From Triatoma infestans (lineage: Eukaryota; Arthropoda; Insecta; Hemiptera; Reduviidae), in contig JAAEAF010002355.1 in the NCBI GenBank assembly GCA_011037195.1, positions 1-64,000 of the forward strand: a stretch of 64,000 nucleotides of DNA. Reading direction: 5' to 3'. Position numbers and translations under genes: made by a program. The notes under the pieces were generated by a model. It was not told the origin of the DNA. It searched no databases and worked only from the letters and a program-made list of their open reading frames with translations. Below, piece by piece: positions 12,641 to 24,300 of the stretch (position 1 is the stretch's first letter; each line of letters starts with the position of its first letter).

Positions 12641-13065
12641 CCTTCGTAGCTGGCGTATTCCTTTTGTTCCTGACTGGTTTCGGATTTTCATCCATCTTCA
12701 GAAAAAATGCATCAAGTTCGCGTAGAGAGTTCACTTCAACGCAATGTTACTGTTACACTCACACATGTTGGTTTGCTGGTTGTGTACATATGTGGGAGGT
12801 TATCCGCACATATATTTCGCTCCGAGGTCTCTGGATCTAACACCTTTCGACTACTTTCTCTCTGGGCATTTCAAGCTAAATTAACATGAAAACCTCCCGT
12901 ACATTTATACAACCAACAAGAGTGAGTGTAACAGAAACATTGCGTTGTAGTGAACTCTCTACACGAACTTGGTGAATTTGCTCTACGATGGATGAAAAAG
13001 GAATATGCATGCTATGACGGATAAAATACCAGATGTTATCCAGCATTGCGGACACATGCACCTAT
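12640..13065. repeat. Long palindromic element, family D, with hammerhead-like core
   Basis: The left arm (about 12645-12800) and right arm (about 12893-13030) are inverted copies. They share blocks such as GAGTGTAACAG, AACATTGCGTTG, AGTGAACTCTCTAC and CGAACTTG with few mismatches. The left arm (minus strand, 12666-12706) carries CTGAAGA, a GGAT-GAAA-ATCC hairpin, GAA and ACCAGTC. The right arm has lost most of that core. A related fragment lies at 46850-47010. Confidence 0.75.
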
Positions 13066-13274
13066 TCGTACAAAATAAAGTTGCAGCTAAATTCCTATGA
13101 AATCACATGTTTCAATAGAAGCCCTTATGAATCGATAAAAGTAAGCAAAAGTTATGAGAAATAGTAATGGTTATTTCTGCATTTTTCTTTACAGATGCTT
13201 TAGTTTTTTACACTTACGAGCTTCAGTTTAATTTACAACTAACTAATGGTAGTCGTCAATGAATGACTATTAGC

Positions 13275-14110
13275 TTTTACTTTCTCTTACTCCTAGTAAG
13301 AGGAAGTATTGTAATCGTGCCATATTTTCGATATCGTGTTTTCACCGGAAATATCCGTTTTGAGGTCCCCTGAGTCCAAAAAAGTGGTTTTTAGACAATG
13401 GTCTGTGTGTGTGAACAGCATAGCTCAAAAAAAAAAAAAAATCGTAGAAATCGTTCAAAAATTTGATATTCGGTTTAGGTATCATCATGGGATTCGACAG
13501 TAGGTCATATGTCAAAATTCCTCAAGCTGAAGTTCCACTTTTATTGAAAGGTTTTTTTCACTTTTTTGCGATTTTCTCAAAAATGGCGTACACATTTAAA
13601 AATCTACAACTTTTAATTAAAACATTTATCTGGAAAAATTCATTTAAGGGCATTTTTGGGGGAGAGGTGGGGTGGTTAGGTTTTTCTCGTAAGTGCTGTT
13701 TCAGTTTACTATAAAATTCTGTCATCTAAATAATATTAACTAGAACTAAATGTGTGTTGAAATTCCCATTTTGAAAAAATCAGATGACCGGAAGTGTGTT
13801 TTTACTGAAATGTATTTTTCAATTTTCTGGTATTTTCTTGAAAACGGCTACAACTGTTTTTTTTTGAAAGATTAAAACCTGGTAAAGTCATTTAAGGCGG
13901 TTTTTCGAGGAGGGATGGGGTTATGTTTTTTCTAAAGTGCTATCATAGTTGATTGATTATACAATTCTACCATCCAAACAAAATTAATTAGAAATAAATA
14001 GATGGCCGAAGTTTCGAGTTTTAAGAAAATTAGTTAACTGGAAGTGCGCTTTTACTGAACAGTTTTCGACGAATTCCGACCAGATTAATTTTTATTGTAA
14101 AATGGTTTAG
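13275..14110 (+). repeat. Repeat family A, long copy with internal tandem units
   Basis: It starts with the CTTACT-CCT-AGTAAG hairpin and the ACCGGAAATATCCGTTTTGAG block. It continues through at least two diverged units of about 270-290 bp (roughly 13500-13790 and 13790-14060), each including a GGAAGTG..TTTTTACTGAA segment, an ATTTTCTCAAAAATGG-like segment and a GG(G/A)GGAG..GGGGT segment. An 83-codon open frame inside is probably not coding. Confidence 0.8.
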
Positions 14111-14469
14111 AGCTATAAATTTCAAATAAAGAGTGAAAAAAAAAATAGAATTACAAATTTATAACAACGAAATTTTTTCTTAATGGCTAATAAAGTTTGA
14201 TTTTGAATTAAAAATTTCTTTCTATCTTTCAAGCAAGCAAGGTAAAGCTTACAATGCAGTACACAGGCTACGCTTAGATAAAAGTGACTTAAAAGTTCAG
14301 AGGATTACTTATGTTCATTGCAACATTTATATTTTTGAATTAGCTCTGCAGATTTTTCTGCATAATCCAAAGGCTTCAAATGCCCAGAGAGAAAGTGTTA
14401 GATCCTGAGACCCCGGAGCTAATGAATTAACTGCACTACATCTTCTTTTCCAATGATTGTTTTATAAAG

Positions 14470-14800
14470 CACTTAAAAATGTAATCCCATGGTGCGCCCT
14501 AGCCTACAGCTATATGGAAGAGGCATCTTCTTCATAAAAACCAACAGCACTTCTAGTGGTAAGCGGAAGATAGTATCTATGTAATTTATCCCCATTAATA
14601 CTTGCCCGACAAGTTGGTCGGTCGTTAATAAATATAACAATACATAATAATTATCACAAACTTAAGCTGAAAATTTGTTTCATAGGTTTCGTGAGAACTT
14701 ACCTGTAAACAATAATGTAAATTTTGACTTTTATTGATACCATCTGTACTGAATGTAGCCTCGTCAGTGAATACATTTTTTTGAACTCAATGTTATGTTT
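14470..14800 (-). pseudogene. Relic of a DDE-type transposase
   Basis: The minus strand at 14712-14787 reads NVFTDEATFSTDGINKS. FTDEATF followed by a T/S-D/N-G turn is typical around the first catalytic Asp of insect DDE transposases. About 90 bases further on, 14475-14625 reads a diverged frame with VGQVLMGINYID and LPLEVLLVFMKKMPLPY. This resembles the family pattern before the second catalytic Asp, but I do not see an HDGAP motif. Stops and a frame change make it non-functional. The exact superfamily is unclear. Confidence 0.5.
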
Positions 14801-15099
14801 AGTGAGCTAACGACAGAATTGCATCTGCAACTCAAAATCTTCTGATAATAAGCGATTTTAAAGATGTTAAGTGTTTTTGTATACTACCGTCCATTTTGTT
14901 CAAGCTCTTCTCCGAGAAAATTCATTTTAAAAGAATTTGGGGAACGTTGACGTAGGTATAAAGCGCCATTTCGTTATAAGTTCCAATCACATGATAATAT
15001 TAAGTAGAAAAGTAGGTAGTATAAGAGTTTGCCACCAATTTTTTACTGGAATTTAGAGATATCAACTGGTGGCGTAGAACTGTTTATATCAGAGATATT

Positions 15100-15335
15100 T
15101 TTCGTGATAGCCTGCTTTTTTTTGTGGTCATCGACCGTTTGGGGCGTTCGCCCATCATCAGGAGTTTTTGTCAGCAGTGTGATAGCTGACTTACACAGAG
15201 CAAATTCAGTCTATACATTTGCTCAGTGCAATTCCATGCTACCACACTGTTTTGACAAAATATCCTGATAATGGGCGAACGCCCGAAACAGTGATGACCA
15301 CCAAAAGGAGCAGGCTATCAAGGAAAATATCTCTG
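15100..15335. repeat. Palindromic element, family B (degenerate hammerhead-like cores)
   Basis: Two inverted arms (about 15105-15215 and 15220-15330) share GATAGCCTGCTT, GTGGTCATC, GGGCGTTCGCCC and AGCAAAT/TTTGCTC blocks. The same element occurs at 62826-63070, and a single arm occurs at 26337-26475. Both cores here carry disabling changes: CAAA for GAAA in the left arm, CTGATAA for CTGATGA in the right. Confidence 0.8.
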
Positions 15336-18300
15336 TTGCTTTCAAGCTTTGCGAACCCAACCACAACGACGAGTGTTTTTATGTCAGATTTTTTTTTTTT
15401 TAGGGGATTAAGGGTAGGTGATAACCCTGAGGCATAATACTTTTATCAGAGCATAATGTCCAATGACTGCAATTTTGAATTTATTTCCTTCTCCAGTAGA
15501 AAATCCAATTTTAGGAAGAACAGATCAATAACATAAGTAAAGAAAGCAATATACTATTTTTTTCAGGCAGGCATTAAAAATATAATTTATTTACAGTCGG
15601 GCACTAATAATATAAGTAAAATCTTTACTAAAAATTTATTGAAAATAACAATATTAATAATAAATACTCTGTTAATACAAGGCACAGCAGTTCAGTTACA
15701 ACAGTTTTGACAAAATTTAATGTAGACACTTCATTACATATCCAAATTTGGAATTCGAAATTTGATAAATAGCTTTTACAAAATTTTCTAATTACAAACT
15801 AAAAAAAAAAAAAAAAACTAATAATTTCTACACTTTACAAAAACATAAAAAAATATAAAAGTTTCCAAATTCTATAACAATAAGAGGTGGGCTAAAATTG
15901 GTAATTTACAAAATACAATAAATTATGTTCGCTGTATATATAATTTTGTTATATCATTAATGGATATATATACGATTCAGATTAAAAGAATTTTGGAAAA
16001 AAAGACTGTACAATATTTTCAAAGACTAGACATATGTACGACAAAAAAAGAATACAATTTACCATTATATTTTTTTTTCCATAGATTGAAGATCAAATTA
16101 CATGAGTATTTAAACCTAAAATTTATGAATGAACTTTTCTGTTAAAAAAAAAACTACTGAAGAAAAATCAAGAACGACCATCGGATAAAAATATTCATAA
16201 ATAAGAAAAACGAAGCATCATTATGATTCGCTATTCTTTGAATTTATGTGTTATATTATAGACGGAGAACATCATTAAGTGAGGAAAGCAAATTTCCTCT
16301 TCTTTAAGTTCGATCTCATACATTAAATTGACCAGCCATATATTAAAGTATGAAGTAGAGTAAGGAAAAAACAAGTCTGGCCAATTAAATAGTTTACTTC
16401 ATAAAATTCTAAGTTATTGTTATTGATTTAGCCCTATGTATAAGTTTACTTAGAACTTTGTTGAGTCTGACTCATTTACTAAACTTGATCTAAATCAATT
16501 GCAAAGTATTAATAATTTTTGTTCTTAATTTAAAAATTAAAATATAATGAAAAATACGATTAACAATTCCTGACTCCCTTTTTAATTGCACACGTATTTA
16601 AATTTTCAAAAAAAAAAAAAAGTACAAAAATTTAGAATATTTTAAATGAGCAAATATATAGTTGTAAATAATTATGACATAAATATAAAAGCAATATCGT
16701 TGATTAAATTTATTTTAAACTTCATTTTCTGACAAAAACATTATGTTTTCCTAATGAGTAATGCTTCTGAGATTATGTCATTAATGATATAAATCTTGAA
16801 AAATGAATTTTAATTGGATAAATTTTGTTTATTCAGGCCTAAAGATAAAGTTATTTTGGGAAAAACAATAATATAAAGGAAAATACAATCACATAATGAA
16901 TTTCAACTAACACGACGATCCCAATGGTCACCGGAATTTCAACTTTTTATTCAAAACTTAAAAAAAAATTTGTCAACAGTAGAACAGTTAGAGAATTCTT
17001 CCTCCTAATGAGACTATACAAGTAGATTGTGGGTAAATCAACGATCATCTGCATAATGCAAAATGCTTCTTCAGAGTAGCTGGTTGTTTATTGTCTTATT
17101 CCAACATGAACATATTCAACATGCTTACAAGAAAAATATAGAAATTCTGAAGAAGCCCAATAATATGGAAGAAATGTGGACTTAGACCGCGTCCCATACT
17201 GAAGAAATACATTTTGGAATATCAACATTCAACAAAAATATTTCACTTTCAGGTACATAAATAATATTTGCTATATAACAAATTAAATTTTCTGCTTCCA
17301 GGAGTCATGGCTCTAATGACGTTTCAATCCAGAGGCTCCGAGGATTACTGGAGTAAATTTGAAGTGCAGGATTAGATGGGAAAGAGAGGCTCTTGTGAAA
17401 TTTGTTGTACCCGGATTTTACCTAGGTATGGTCGAAATGGAGATGCGGTTAAGGTTGGAGGAGATGCGGCGCAGGATTTTGTTTGAATTCAGTTGAAGCT
17501 TTTCTTTTGGTAATTCCACACAGTTCCTTCCAATACTTTCCAAAATTGGTCCGAATAATACGATTTAAAATCGTCTTTTGCAATGTTAGTATGTAAGCTT
17601 TCGTCGAAATATCTAGCAAGAGTTCTGAAACGGTTGAAAGAAGGAGGTTCGCCTAATGTCTAATATGGAAGTTTTCATGTCAATGACTGATAAAGGTGAG
17701 ATAATAAACAAAGTAGGTTAGAGTTGTTGTAGAAGAAGGCAGAAGAGAAACCTTCTTTGCTATGGGCAAATATTATATATTTAGATAGGGGGGGGTTGTT
17801 ATTTTCTAATTAGTCAAGCAGGAATCTTCTAATTGAAGATAAAATTGGACACGTTCAAAGAGAACAGCACTTGGAAAAATCTCAGCCATCAAATATTTAT
17901 CTATGCGCAAAATGGCCATCATATTTAACTTTCGCTAAACATTTTTTAAGAATTAAGAATTTCATCATACAATGTTTGTATAAACACTTAAGCAATCTAA
18001 GTGATAACTCTCAAACTCTCTTTTTATCAAAGAATAACTTATAAAAAAATAATATTTCCCTTCAATTGAGAATAGATATTTTTATATATATATAAGGCAC
18101 ATTGTTCAATCATTAGCCAAAAAAAAGTCGCAAGTTTATTGAATATTTCCTTTAATACTTGTATTTTGCCTAACATAATTAGGCCCAAAATATATTCTAT
18201 AAATAATGAATCCAGCTAACTGAGGTTTTGAAAGTTAGCTTTTAATACTAACTAAACGCGAATATAATAAAGTAAAACTACCTATTCAACAAATTTATAC

Positions 18301-20000
18301 CTCAAATATTAATTTTTACATTTATAGAGGACGGTACGAAAATTCTCTTTTTTTTAAAAAAAAAAATTAATACAAAAGTAAAATCTGAAAGATTCACACA
18401 AACATTAATCAACTTTTCCATAAATAATAAGCCAGAATTTTATTATTTTTAAACTAATAAATAAGTAAAATATTCCACTTTCTCAATCAATATACTGTAG
18501 CTGAATATTGATGTTAAAGCCAGCGGCTAGCTTTATTTTTTTTATTGGACTAGTATTATTAATCAAAAAATACAAACAGGCATCAAGTAAGAAAGCATTA
18601 TTTAAACATCAATACTGTAGAAAAACAATTAAATTTGTACATTATTTAAAATGCCTTTAAAAAACAATACCCACACTCATTTTACAATGTGCCACACAAA
18701 TATTGTCATATTAATATAAATATTATTAATTAGTTGTCTTTATAACATTTAAGGCACTTTTTATTTAATTTTATTTTGGCACTAGTTAAAGAGGTGGGGG
18801 AAATTGCTATTAACTTTTTTTTTTAAATCTTCATTCCAATTAAACTTCTTACACAGAATCTAACTAAGTATTTTCCTCCACAATTATTTTGTATATATAT
18901 ATATTTGACTGTCTTTAAGAGATTTTTTTTAAAAATAATCTTTATAAGTAAACTGCAGAAATATAGATACGAAACGCATAAAGAACTAAATTTATTAGGA
19001 TAGTAGTATACTGTATATGCTAATACTGAAAACAAATATTTACCCATATTTTCGCGCATATACATCCAAAATCTGATTGTGAACTGAATAAAATATAAAA
19101 GCAACTTATTTAGAAAACAAGAGAAAGAAAAGCCAATCTTACTTACTAAGCACCAATTTTGGTGATTCCACACATTATTGGTAACACATCATAAATAATT
19201 TCATTTATACACATCATAAAGCATTTATCAACTTTCCAATTAAAAAAATAAAATAAACAATTGACTATAAATTCGTAACAAACATCTAGGTAAATATTTG
19301 TATACATACCTAAATTTAATTAAATTAGTCTCGAATTTTTCAGATAATATATAAGCAAACTATGTACAAACCTATATTGAGATATATTCTGGATCATTAA
19401 CATTCTTTGTTGGCGGAGTAGATAAACAACTCGTGCGACATCAAGCTCCTATAGAACATTCAATGGATTAGGCTAATTAAGCGATTATCCTTAGGATATT
19501 TTATTGCATTAAGCAGCTAGCTGAGGGTGGCTAAAATCCAAAATTAAAACAAGGATCTAACTACCAATCTATTACAATAGCCAACAACATCACTCTTTGC
19601 TCGATCACTCTATTCACAAATTTTATTAAATTTAAACTATGCCACGTGCATGAATGTTTTTTTGTTTCATATTTCACTATCATTCACCACCATTTCTGCT
19701 TTTATTACATAAAATTTTATATAACCTTATATGCTTATAAAATGAATGAAAATTGATTTAGAGTCTTTCGGTCTAGACTCGGGGTAATTTCATTTCTAAA
19801 TCTTAACAGAGGATCAACTTTTGGGATAAATCCTAAAAATGTCCCCACTTTTAACCTAATCAAACTTTTTTTGGTTTATAAATAAATTAAAGAAAACATA
19901 CATGAGGTACGAAATGCGTAACTATCCGGTCAATGATAGTTGTTACAAGTTGTAATTAATGTCAATGCTTTTAACTCTTGTCATTACAGTAAGACAAGTT
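15336..20000. other. AT-rich spacer between cyclin K and Pez
   Basis: Mostly low-complexity AT-rich DNA with homopolymer runs. It may include the Pez 3' UTR, since Pez points this way. A more GC-rich block at 17285-17700 is described separately. A 116-codon minus-strand open frame at 18823-19173 has the Lys/Ile/Phe/Tyr-rich make-up expected by chance here. I searched for the missing last Pez exon and found no convincing match. Confidence 0.5.
17489..17659 (-). other. Unidentified 56-codon open segment in a GC-richer repeat
   Basis: After an acceptor-like CATATTAG, the minus strand is open for 56 codons (TLGEPPSFNRF, then LARYFDESLHTN, YYSDQFWKVLE and WNYQKKSFN) up to a TGA. The frame then stays open for about 40 Pro/Ser-rich codons. 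Composition is less AT-rich than its surroundings. I do not recognise the sequence. Because 17285-17345 carries a decayed GAAACGTC motif like the repeats elsewhere, it may be part of a mobile element. Confidence 0.3.
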
Positions 20001-20001
20001 T

Positions 20002-20128
20002 TAGGGAAGGGATTAGTTCAGTGGTTGAGCGCACTGGACTCCCATCCGGAGATTCCCGGTTCGAGTACAGCTGCTACATAAATTATAATTATACCTACTT
20101 ATACCCTTAAATCGGATAAAAAAAAATT
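20002..20128 (+). mobile_element. tRNA-derived SINE, short copy
   Basis: TCAGTGGTTGAGCGCACTGG (A-box-like) and CGGTTCGAGTAC (B-box) are spaced as in a tRNA gene, followed by an AT-rich tail ending in poly-A. The head resembles that of the SINE at 22873 (GTGGTT-AGCG-ACTGGA and CCAGCTG/ACAGCTG), suggesting the same tRNA ancestor. Internal boxes would direct RNA polymerase III. Confidence 0.7.
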
Positions 20129-21393
20129 AATTTCTTTTTAATTATACTGATATTTCTTTTGTTTTTAAAAATACAAGCAGTGCTCATGTTAGTTCTAAAA
20201 CTTTGGGTGACATAAGTGAAAACAGTAAGTATAAACTCAATTCTTAACAATTTAGATAAATTCTCCACTTTGTAAGAAGAATAAAAGCTAGTATTTACCC
20301 AACAGTCAGCATATGCTTAAACAAATGCTTCATTTATATAAATTTAAATAAAAAACGTAAATGCTTATTTTTTTTATATACTAAGTTCTGCTTTACATTA
20401 ATTGTAGTAAAATTTAAATAAATAAAACAAAGAACTTGAATAAATAATTTCGATACAATGATTATATATATTGATTTCATAGAGGAACTGTTCATTTCGA
20501 CGGTAGAATTTGGGTGAAGGGAGAGGAGATCTAAGTAAGTTGAAAACAATGTTAATTATTTAAATATAATTGGGCGATAAATTTTAAATTATATACTTAG
20601 AGAGTCCTCTTTTTCTTTCTTTTTTAATTTTGTGTTCTTATCATCAATTTTCTCTAATATTAAATAAATTTTGAAGGATTTAATGGTGAATATTATGTTC
20701 TCTGAAGTTCACCATTACCGGTGAATTTTATCTGGTTATTTGCTACATTTTTTTTTCATCAAAAAGTATGAACTGCCATTTTGAAAAGTGCACTTTAAGA
20801 GAAAACAGGATTGCTTGTAACTTTTCAAAAGTTGAATATGTGGGTGAATGAGTGCATATTCTAAGTGCTGAATGTTTGTTATTATTACCAATTAGATTTT
20901 CATACACACGTATGCCAGCAGTGTATGCTCATTTTATATTCATATCACTTATTCTATGTCGATTCGGGTTCTAAGCAAAGTAGAGACCTAATTGGTGGTC
21001 CTCATCTGTATATACTTTCTTCGTATAAGTGCCAACAAGGATTTGGCACCAACTTATTGTCTATTAATATAGTAATTAAGTATATAATAAAGTAATTTAT
21101 CCCATTTCATTTCATTCTTTTATATTTTTTCATATATTTTTTTTTTAAATCGATATATCAGTTTCAGAAAAAATGTAATATTTAATGTGTGAGTAAAGTA
21201 TTTTTACAACTCGCGATGAGTTGCTACATACATTTTAACTATCACTGAACTCAGTAATCGAATAAACACTAAATTATGAAATATCTTCTTCAAAATAACC
21301 AAAATAAATCGAGTTCGATATAAAATTATAATGTATTCAAATTCAATTTTATGTAACAAATGACTAAACTAAAAATACTGAAAAACAACTAAC

Positions 21394-24300
21394 CTGATTG
21401 TGATCATGCGTAAAAAGAAGAAGATCACTTAGCATAGTAACAGCTGTAGGACCGACACCTGTGCTGCAATGAATTAGTACTGGAGGATTCCTGTTATGGC
21501 CTGGAGGAATTTCAGTCATTGTATGCTGTCTTACAGAACTTAATTCTTCTAAAAAACCTAAAAATACAAAAATTGTATTAATATTCATAAAAGCAACGGT
21601 TTTTATTTTATATTTAATTTTGTACACAAATAAAAACCTAGAAAATGTGGTACAGTATTAGGGCAGCCTTGGTGACCCCACTCTGTATACTGTAAATGCC
21701 ATACCCCTCTCGAAGACCTGGAGTCCACATGATGTAACAATAACTTACTTGTTGCACAATGACCCGTTGATTGAGAAAACTGGCACATTACTTCAAACTA
21801 AAAGATATAAAATTTATACTTAAACAAAAACAATAAATGAATGTACTGGAAATAAAGTTTATAAACTTATTAAACAGTTACATGGCCTGCGTGTAGCATT
21901 CGGTCAGATGTTGGTAGATAAGGAGCTATTTCTTCTCCTGGAGCTGGTAATGACACAACCAAATACACTTCAGATTCCCACACCATTTGCCAAAATGCCC
22001 CTATGGTTGTAGATAGTGGACTTTGAGCAGCAATATAAAATCTCTGTTGCGAACCTACTGTGGCCTAGGAAAACAATTTTTAATCTATTTTAGCTTAATT
22101 CACAAAGTTCCTCTATAAATGATTACTGTTTGTATTTTATTTTCCATTTTCTGTATTTTTGTGTAAGAACTGCTATAATTTTTATTTCCATTCCTAACTT
22201 CCGTGTATAATATTTATTTTCTCATTAATAATTATTTAGTTTAGGCATTAACCGGACTTCGCCGACGGCTGAGACTATCGATTGGCAATCTTAACATTTT
22301 CCTGTTTCTTTTACATGTTATGTTAGAACTTATACTGTTCATTTATTTGAATAAAAACATCATTATTACTTCTTAAAAGTATGAATTAAATATTTGTACT
22401 CACAGTGATATGTGATGCATTGACATAACCATGTCTGTTTTCCTTACTCGGAGCTAATCTCACTCTATTATCTTCATAGGGTACTACGTCATTAAACCTG
22501 AAAATATTGGGAATTTTAAATCTAATTAAATATCAAATTCTGTTGCGTGGCACTTAGATTTTTTGTGCTACCGGGATATTAAACTGATTCTGCAGAACAG
22601 AATGATCTTATTAGTAAAAAAAAAAATTAAGAAAAATTATTCAGCAAACGCATTCATTGTTCATTTTTCACTTAAGAAGGGGTAGACCAAATTTTATGAA
22701 AGTTGACTATCATTAGACCTTAATCTAATTTGAAAAATAGAGTTCAATGCCAAAGAAACTAGAGATTTTTTTAAAAACGTTGAATAGAGGGTATCATCAT
22801 TAAATGAAATATCTTCTATTTATAATTCTAGAAAATAAACGGACAGAGTAAAATTTATTTTAAAAATCATATAGAGGGAAGTGGTTAGCGTACTGGATTC
22901 CACGCGGAGGACCCGGGTTCCAGTCCAGCTGTGCTCTCCTTAGATTTTTTTCTTCCTAGGAGCCTCTATAGCTCACTGTCTGATGATGGACAGTGTTGTC
23001 TGTAACGAGAGAATTGTTTGTATAGAATTGTACAGAATTGTCTGTACCGGAGGCCGGTAGTGCACTGAGATGGCTCCGGGCGCCAATGACCATAGATCTG
23101 ACGCGCCTTAAATTAAAAAAAAAAAAATCATATGGTTCTAGCTCTTTGACGTAAACGAACATACGGAAATTATGGCGACAGATTTTTTTTAATGGAAATC
23201 AACGATGCTATAATATTGCCAATTTAAGAGCTTTAGGCAGCTTTCACATCTGAGGTCACGCGGCTTAGCATATGCCTTCCGCTTTACAAACAAATAGCAT
23301 CAACTGAAAACTGTTCCAAGATCAAGTGAAAAACTGTTTCTTGGGCAGGACGCAAGTGCTATTTAAGATTTAAGAGTCGCATGTTTTTGTAATGCTATTC
23401 AATTTGGCGCATGAGCTTTGAACAAGTTTTGGATCATTTCGCAGTTGATCTGCCCACAATATTCGTTTTGTATAGAACGCGCATTTATTTCTTTTTTGTT
23501 TATTTTTTTATGTTTTTAGTTCTCTGCCAGTCAAGAAAAAGTTTAGCTGAGATTAAAGTTTAGCTTTCATTGGCCAACTGTTAAGAAGAATCCTTCAATA
23601 ATTTATGGCTACAGTTTGAAAAAGTAAGCAACAGAAACGAGGAGGGCTAGCTCTTGTTAGATATAATAGATTTTTACTTTTGTCTTTTTGTCTATCTTAT
23701 TCGCCCTAATGAACAAGAGATAATTTAAAAATCCATCTAACTCACCTATTTCGTGGAATATTTTCTTGTAAAGTAGCCGTTGTAAAATCACAATTTTTCT
23801 TCTGTTTTGGAATTTTCTCAAATTCAAAGAACAATTGACTGTCACCTAATTTTTTTTCGAGAAGTTGGCACTGAAAAAAATGTGCTCATTATTTTTTAGT
23901 AATAAAAGTGATATATTTAATATAATGATTTTTTATTATATATACATAATTAACACAATAAACATAATTAAATCTTTCTTTTCACCATAGCTTCCTTAGA
24001 AATAGTTGTAGGTAAAGGAATTCGAGGAGCATCTTGTTTAGGAAGTGTAGTTTGTTTATTTTTGCTACCCCCTCCCAGAAGCATAGCCCATTTCCTTCCT
24101 TTACTTTTATTAGGTTTTCCAAGAGTACCTCCCCCCGTTGAACCATCACTGCTTCTAGTTGAAGAGTCTGTAAAGATAAATTCAGAAGATAAATTTAGTT
24201 TCCATTCCTATTAAGTAATCGCATATTTTGGATGTGGGTTAAGCAGGAAAAATTACACAATTTTTACTTTCTCTTACTCCCTAGTAAGAGGAAGTATTGC

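Noticed and set aside
18823..19173. 116-codon minus-strand open frame
   Set aside because: Rich in Tyr, Phe, Ile and Lys as expected by chance in AT-rich DNA; no motif, no splice logic, no family resemblance.
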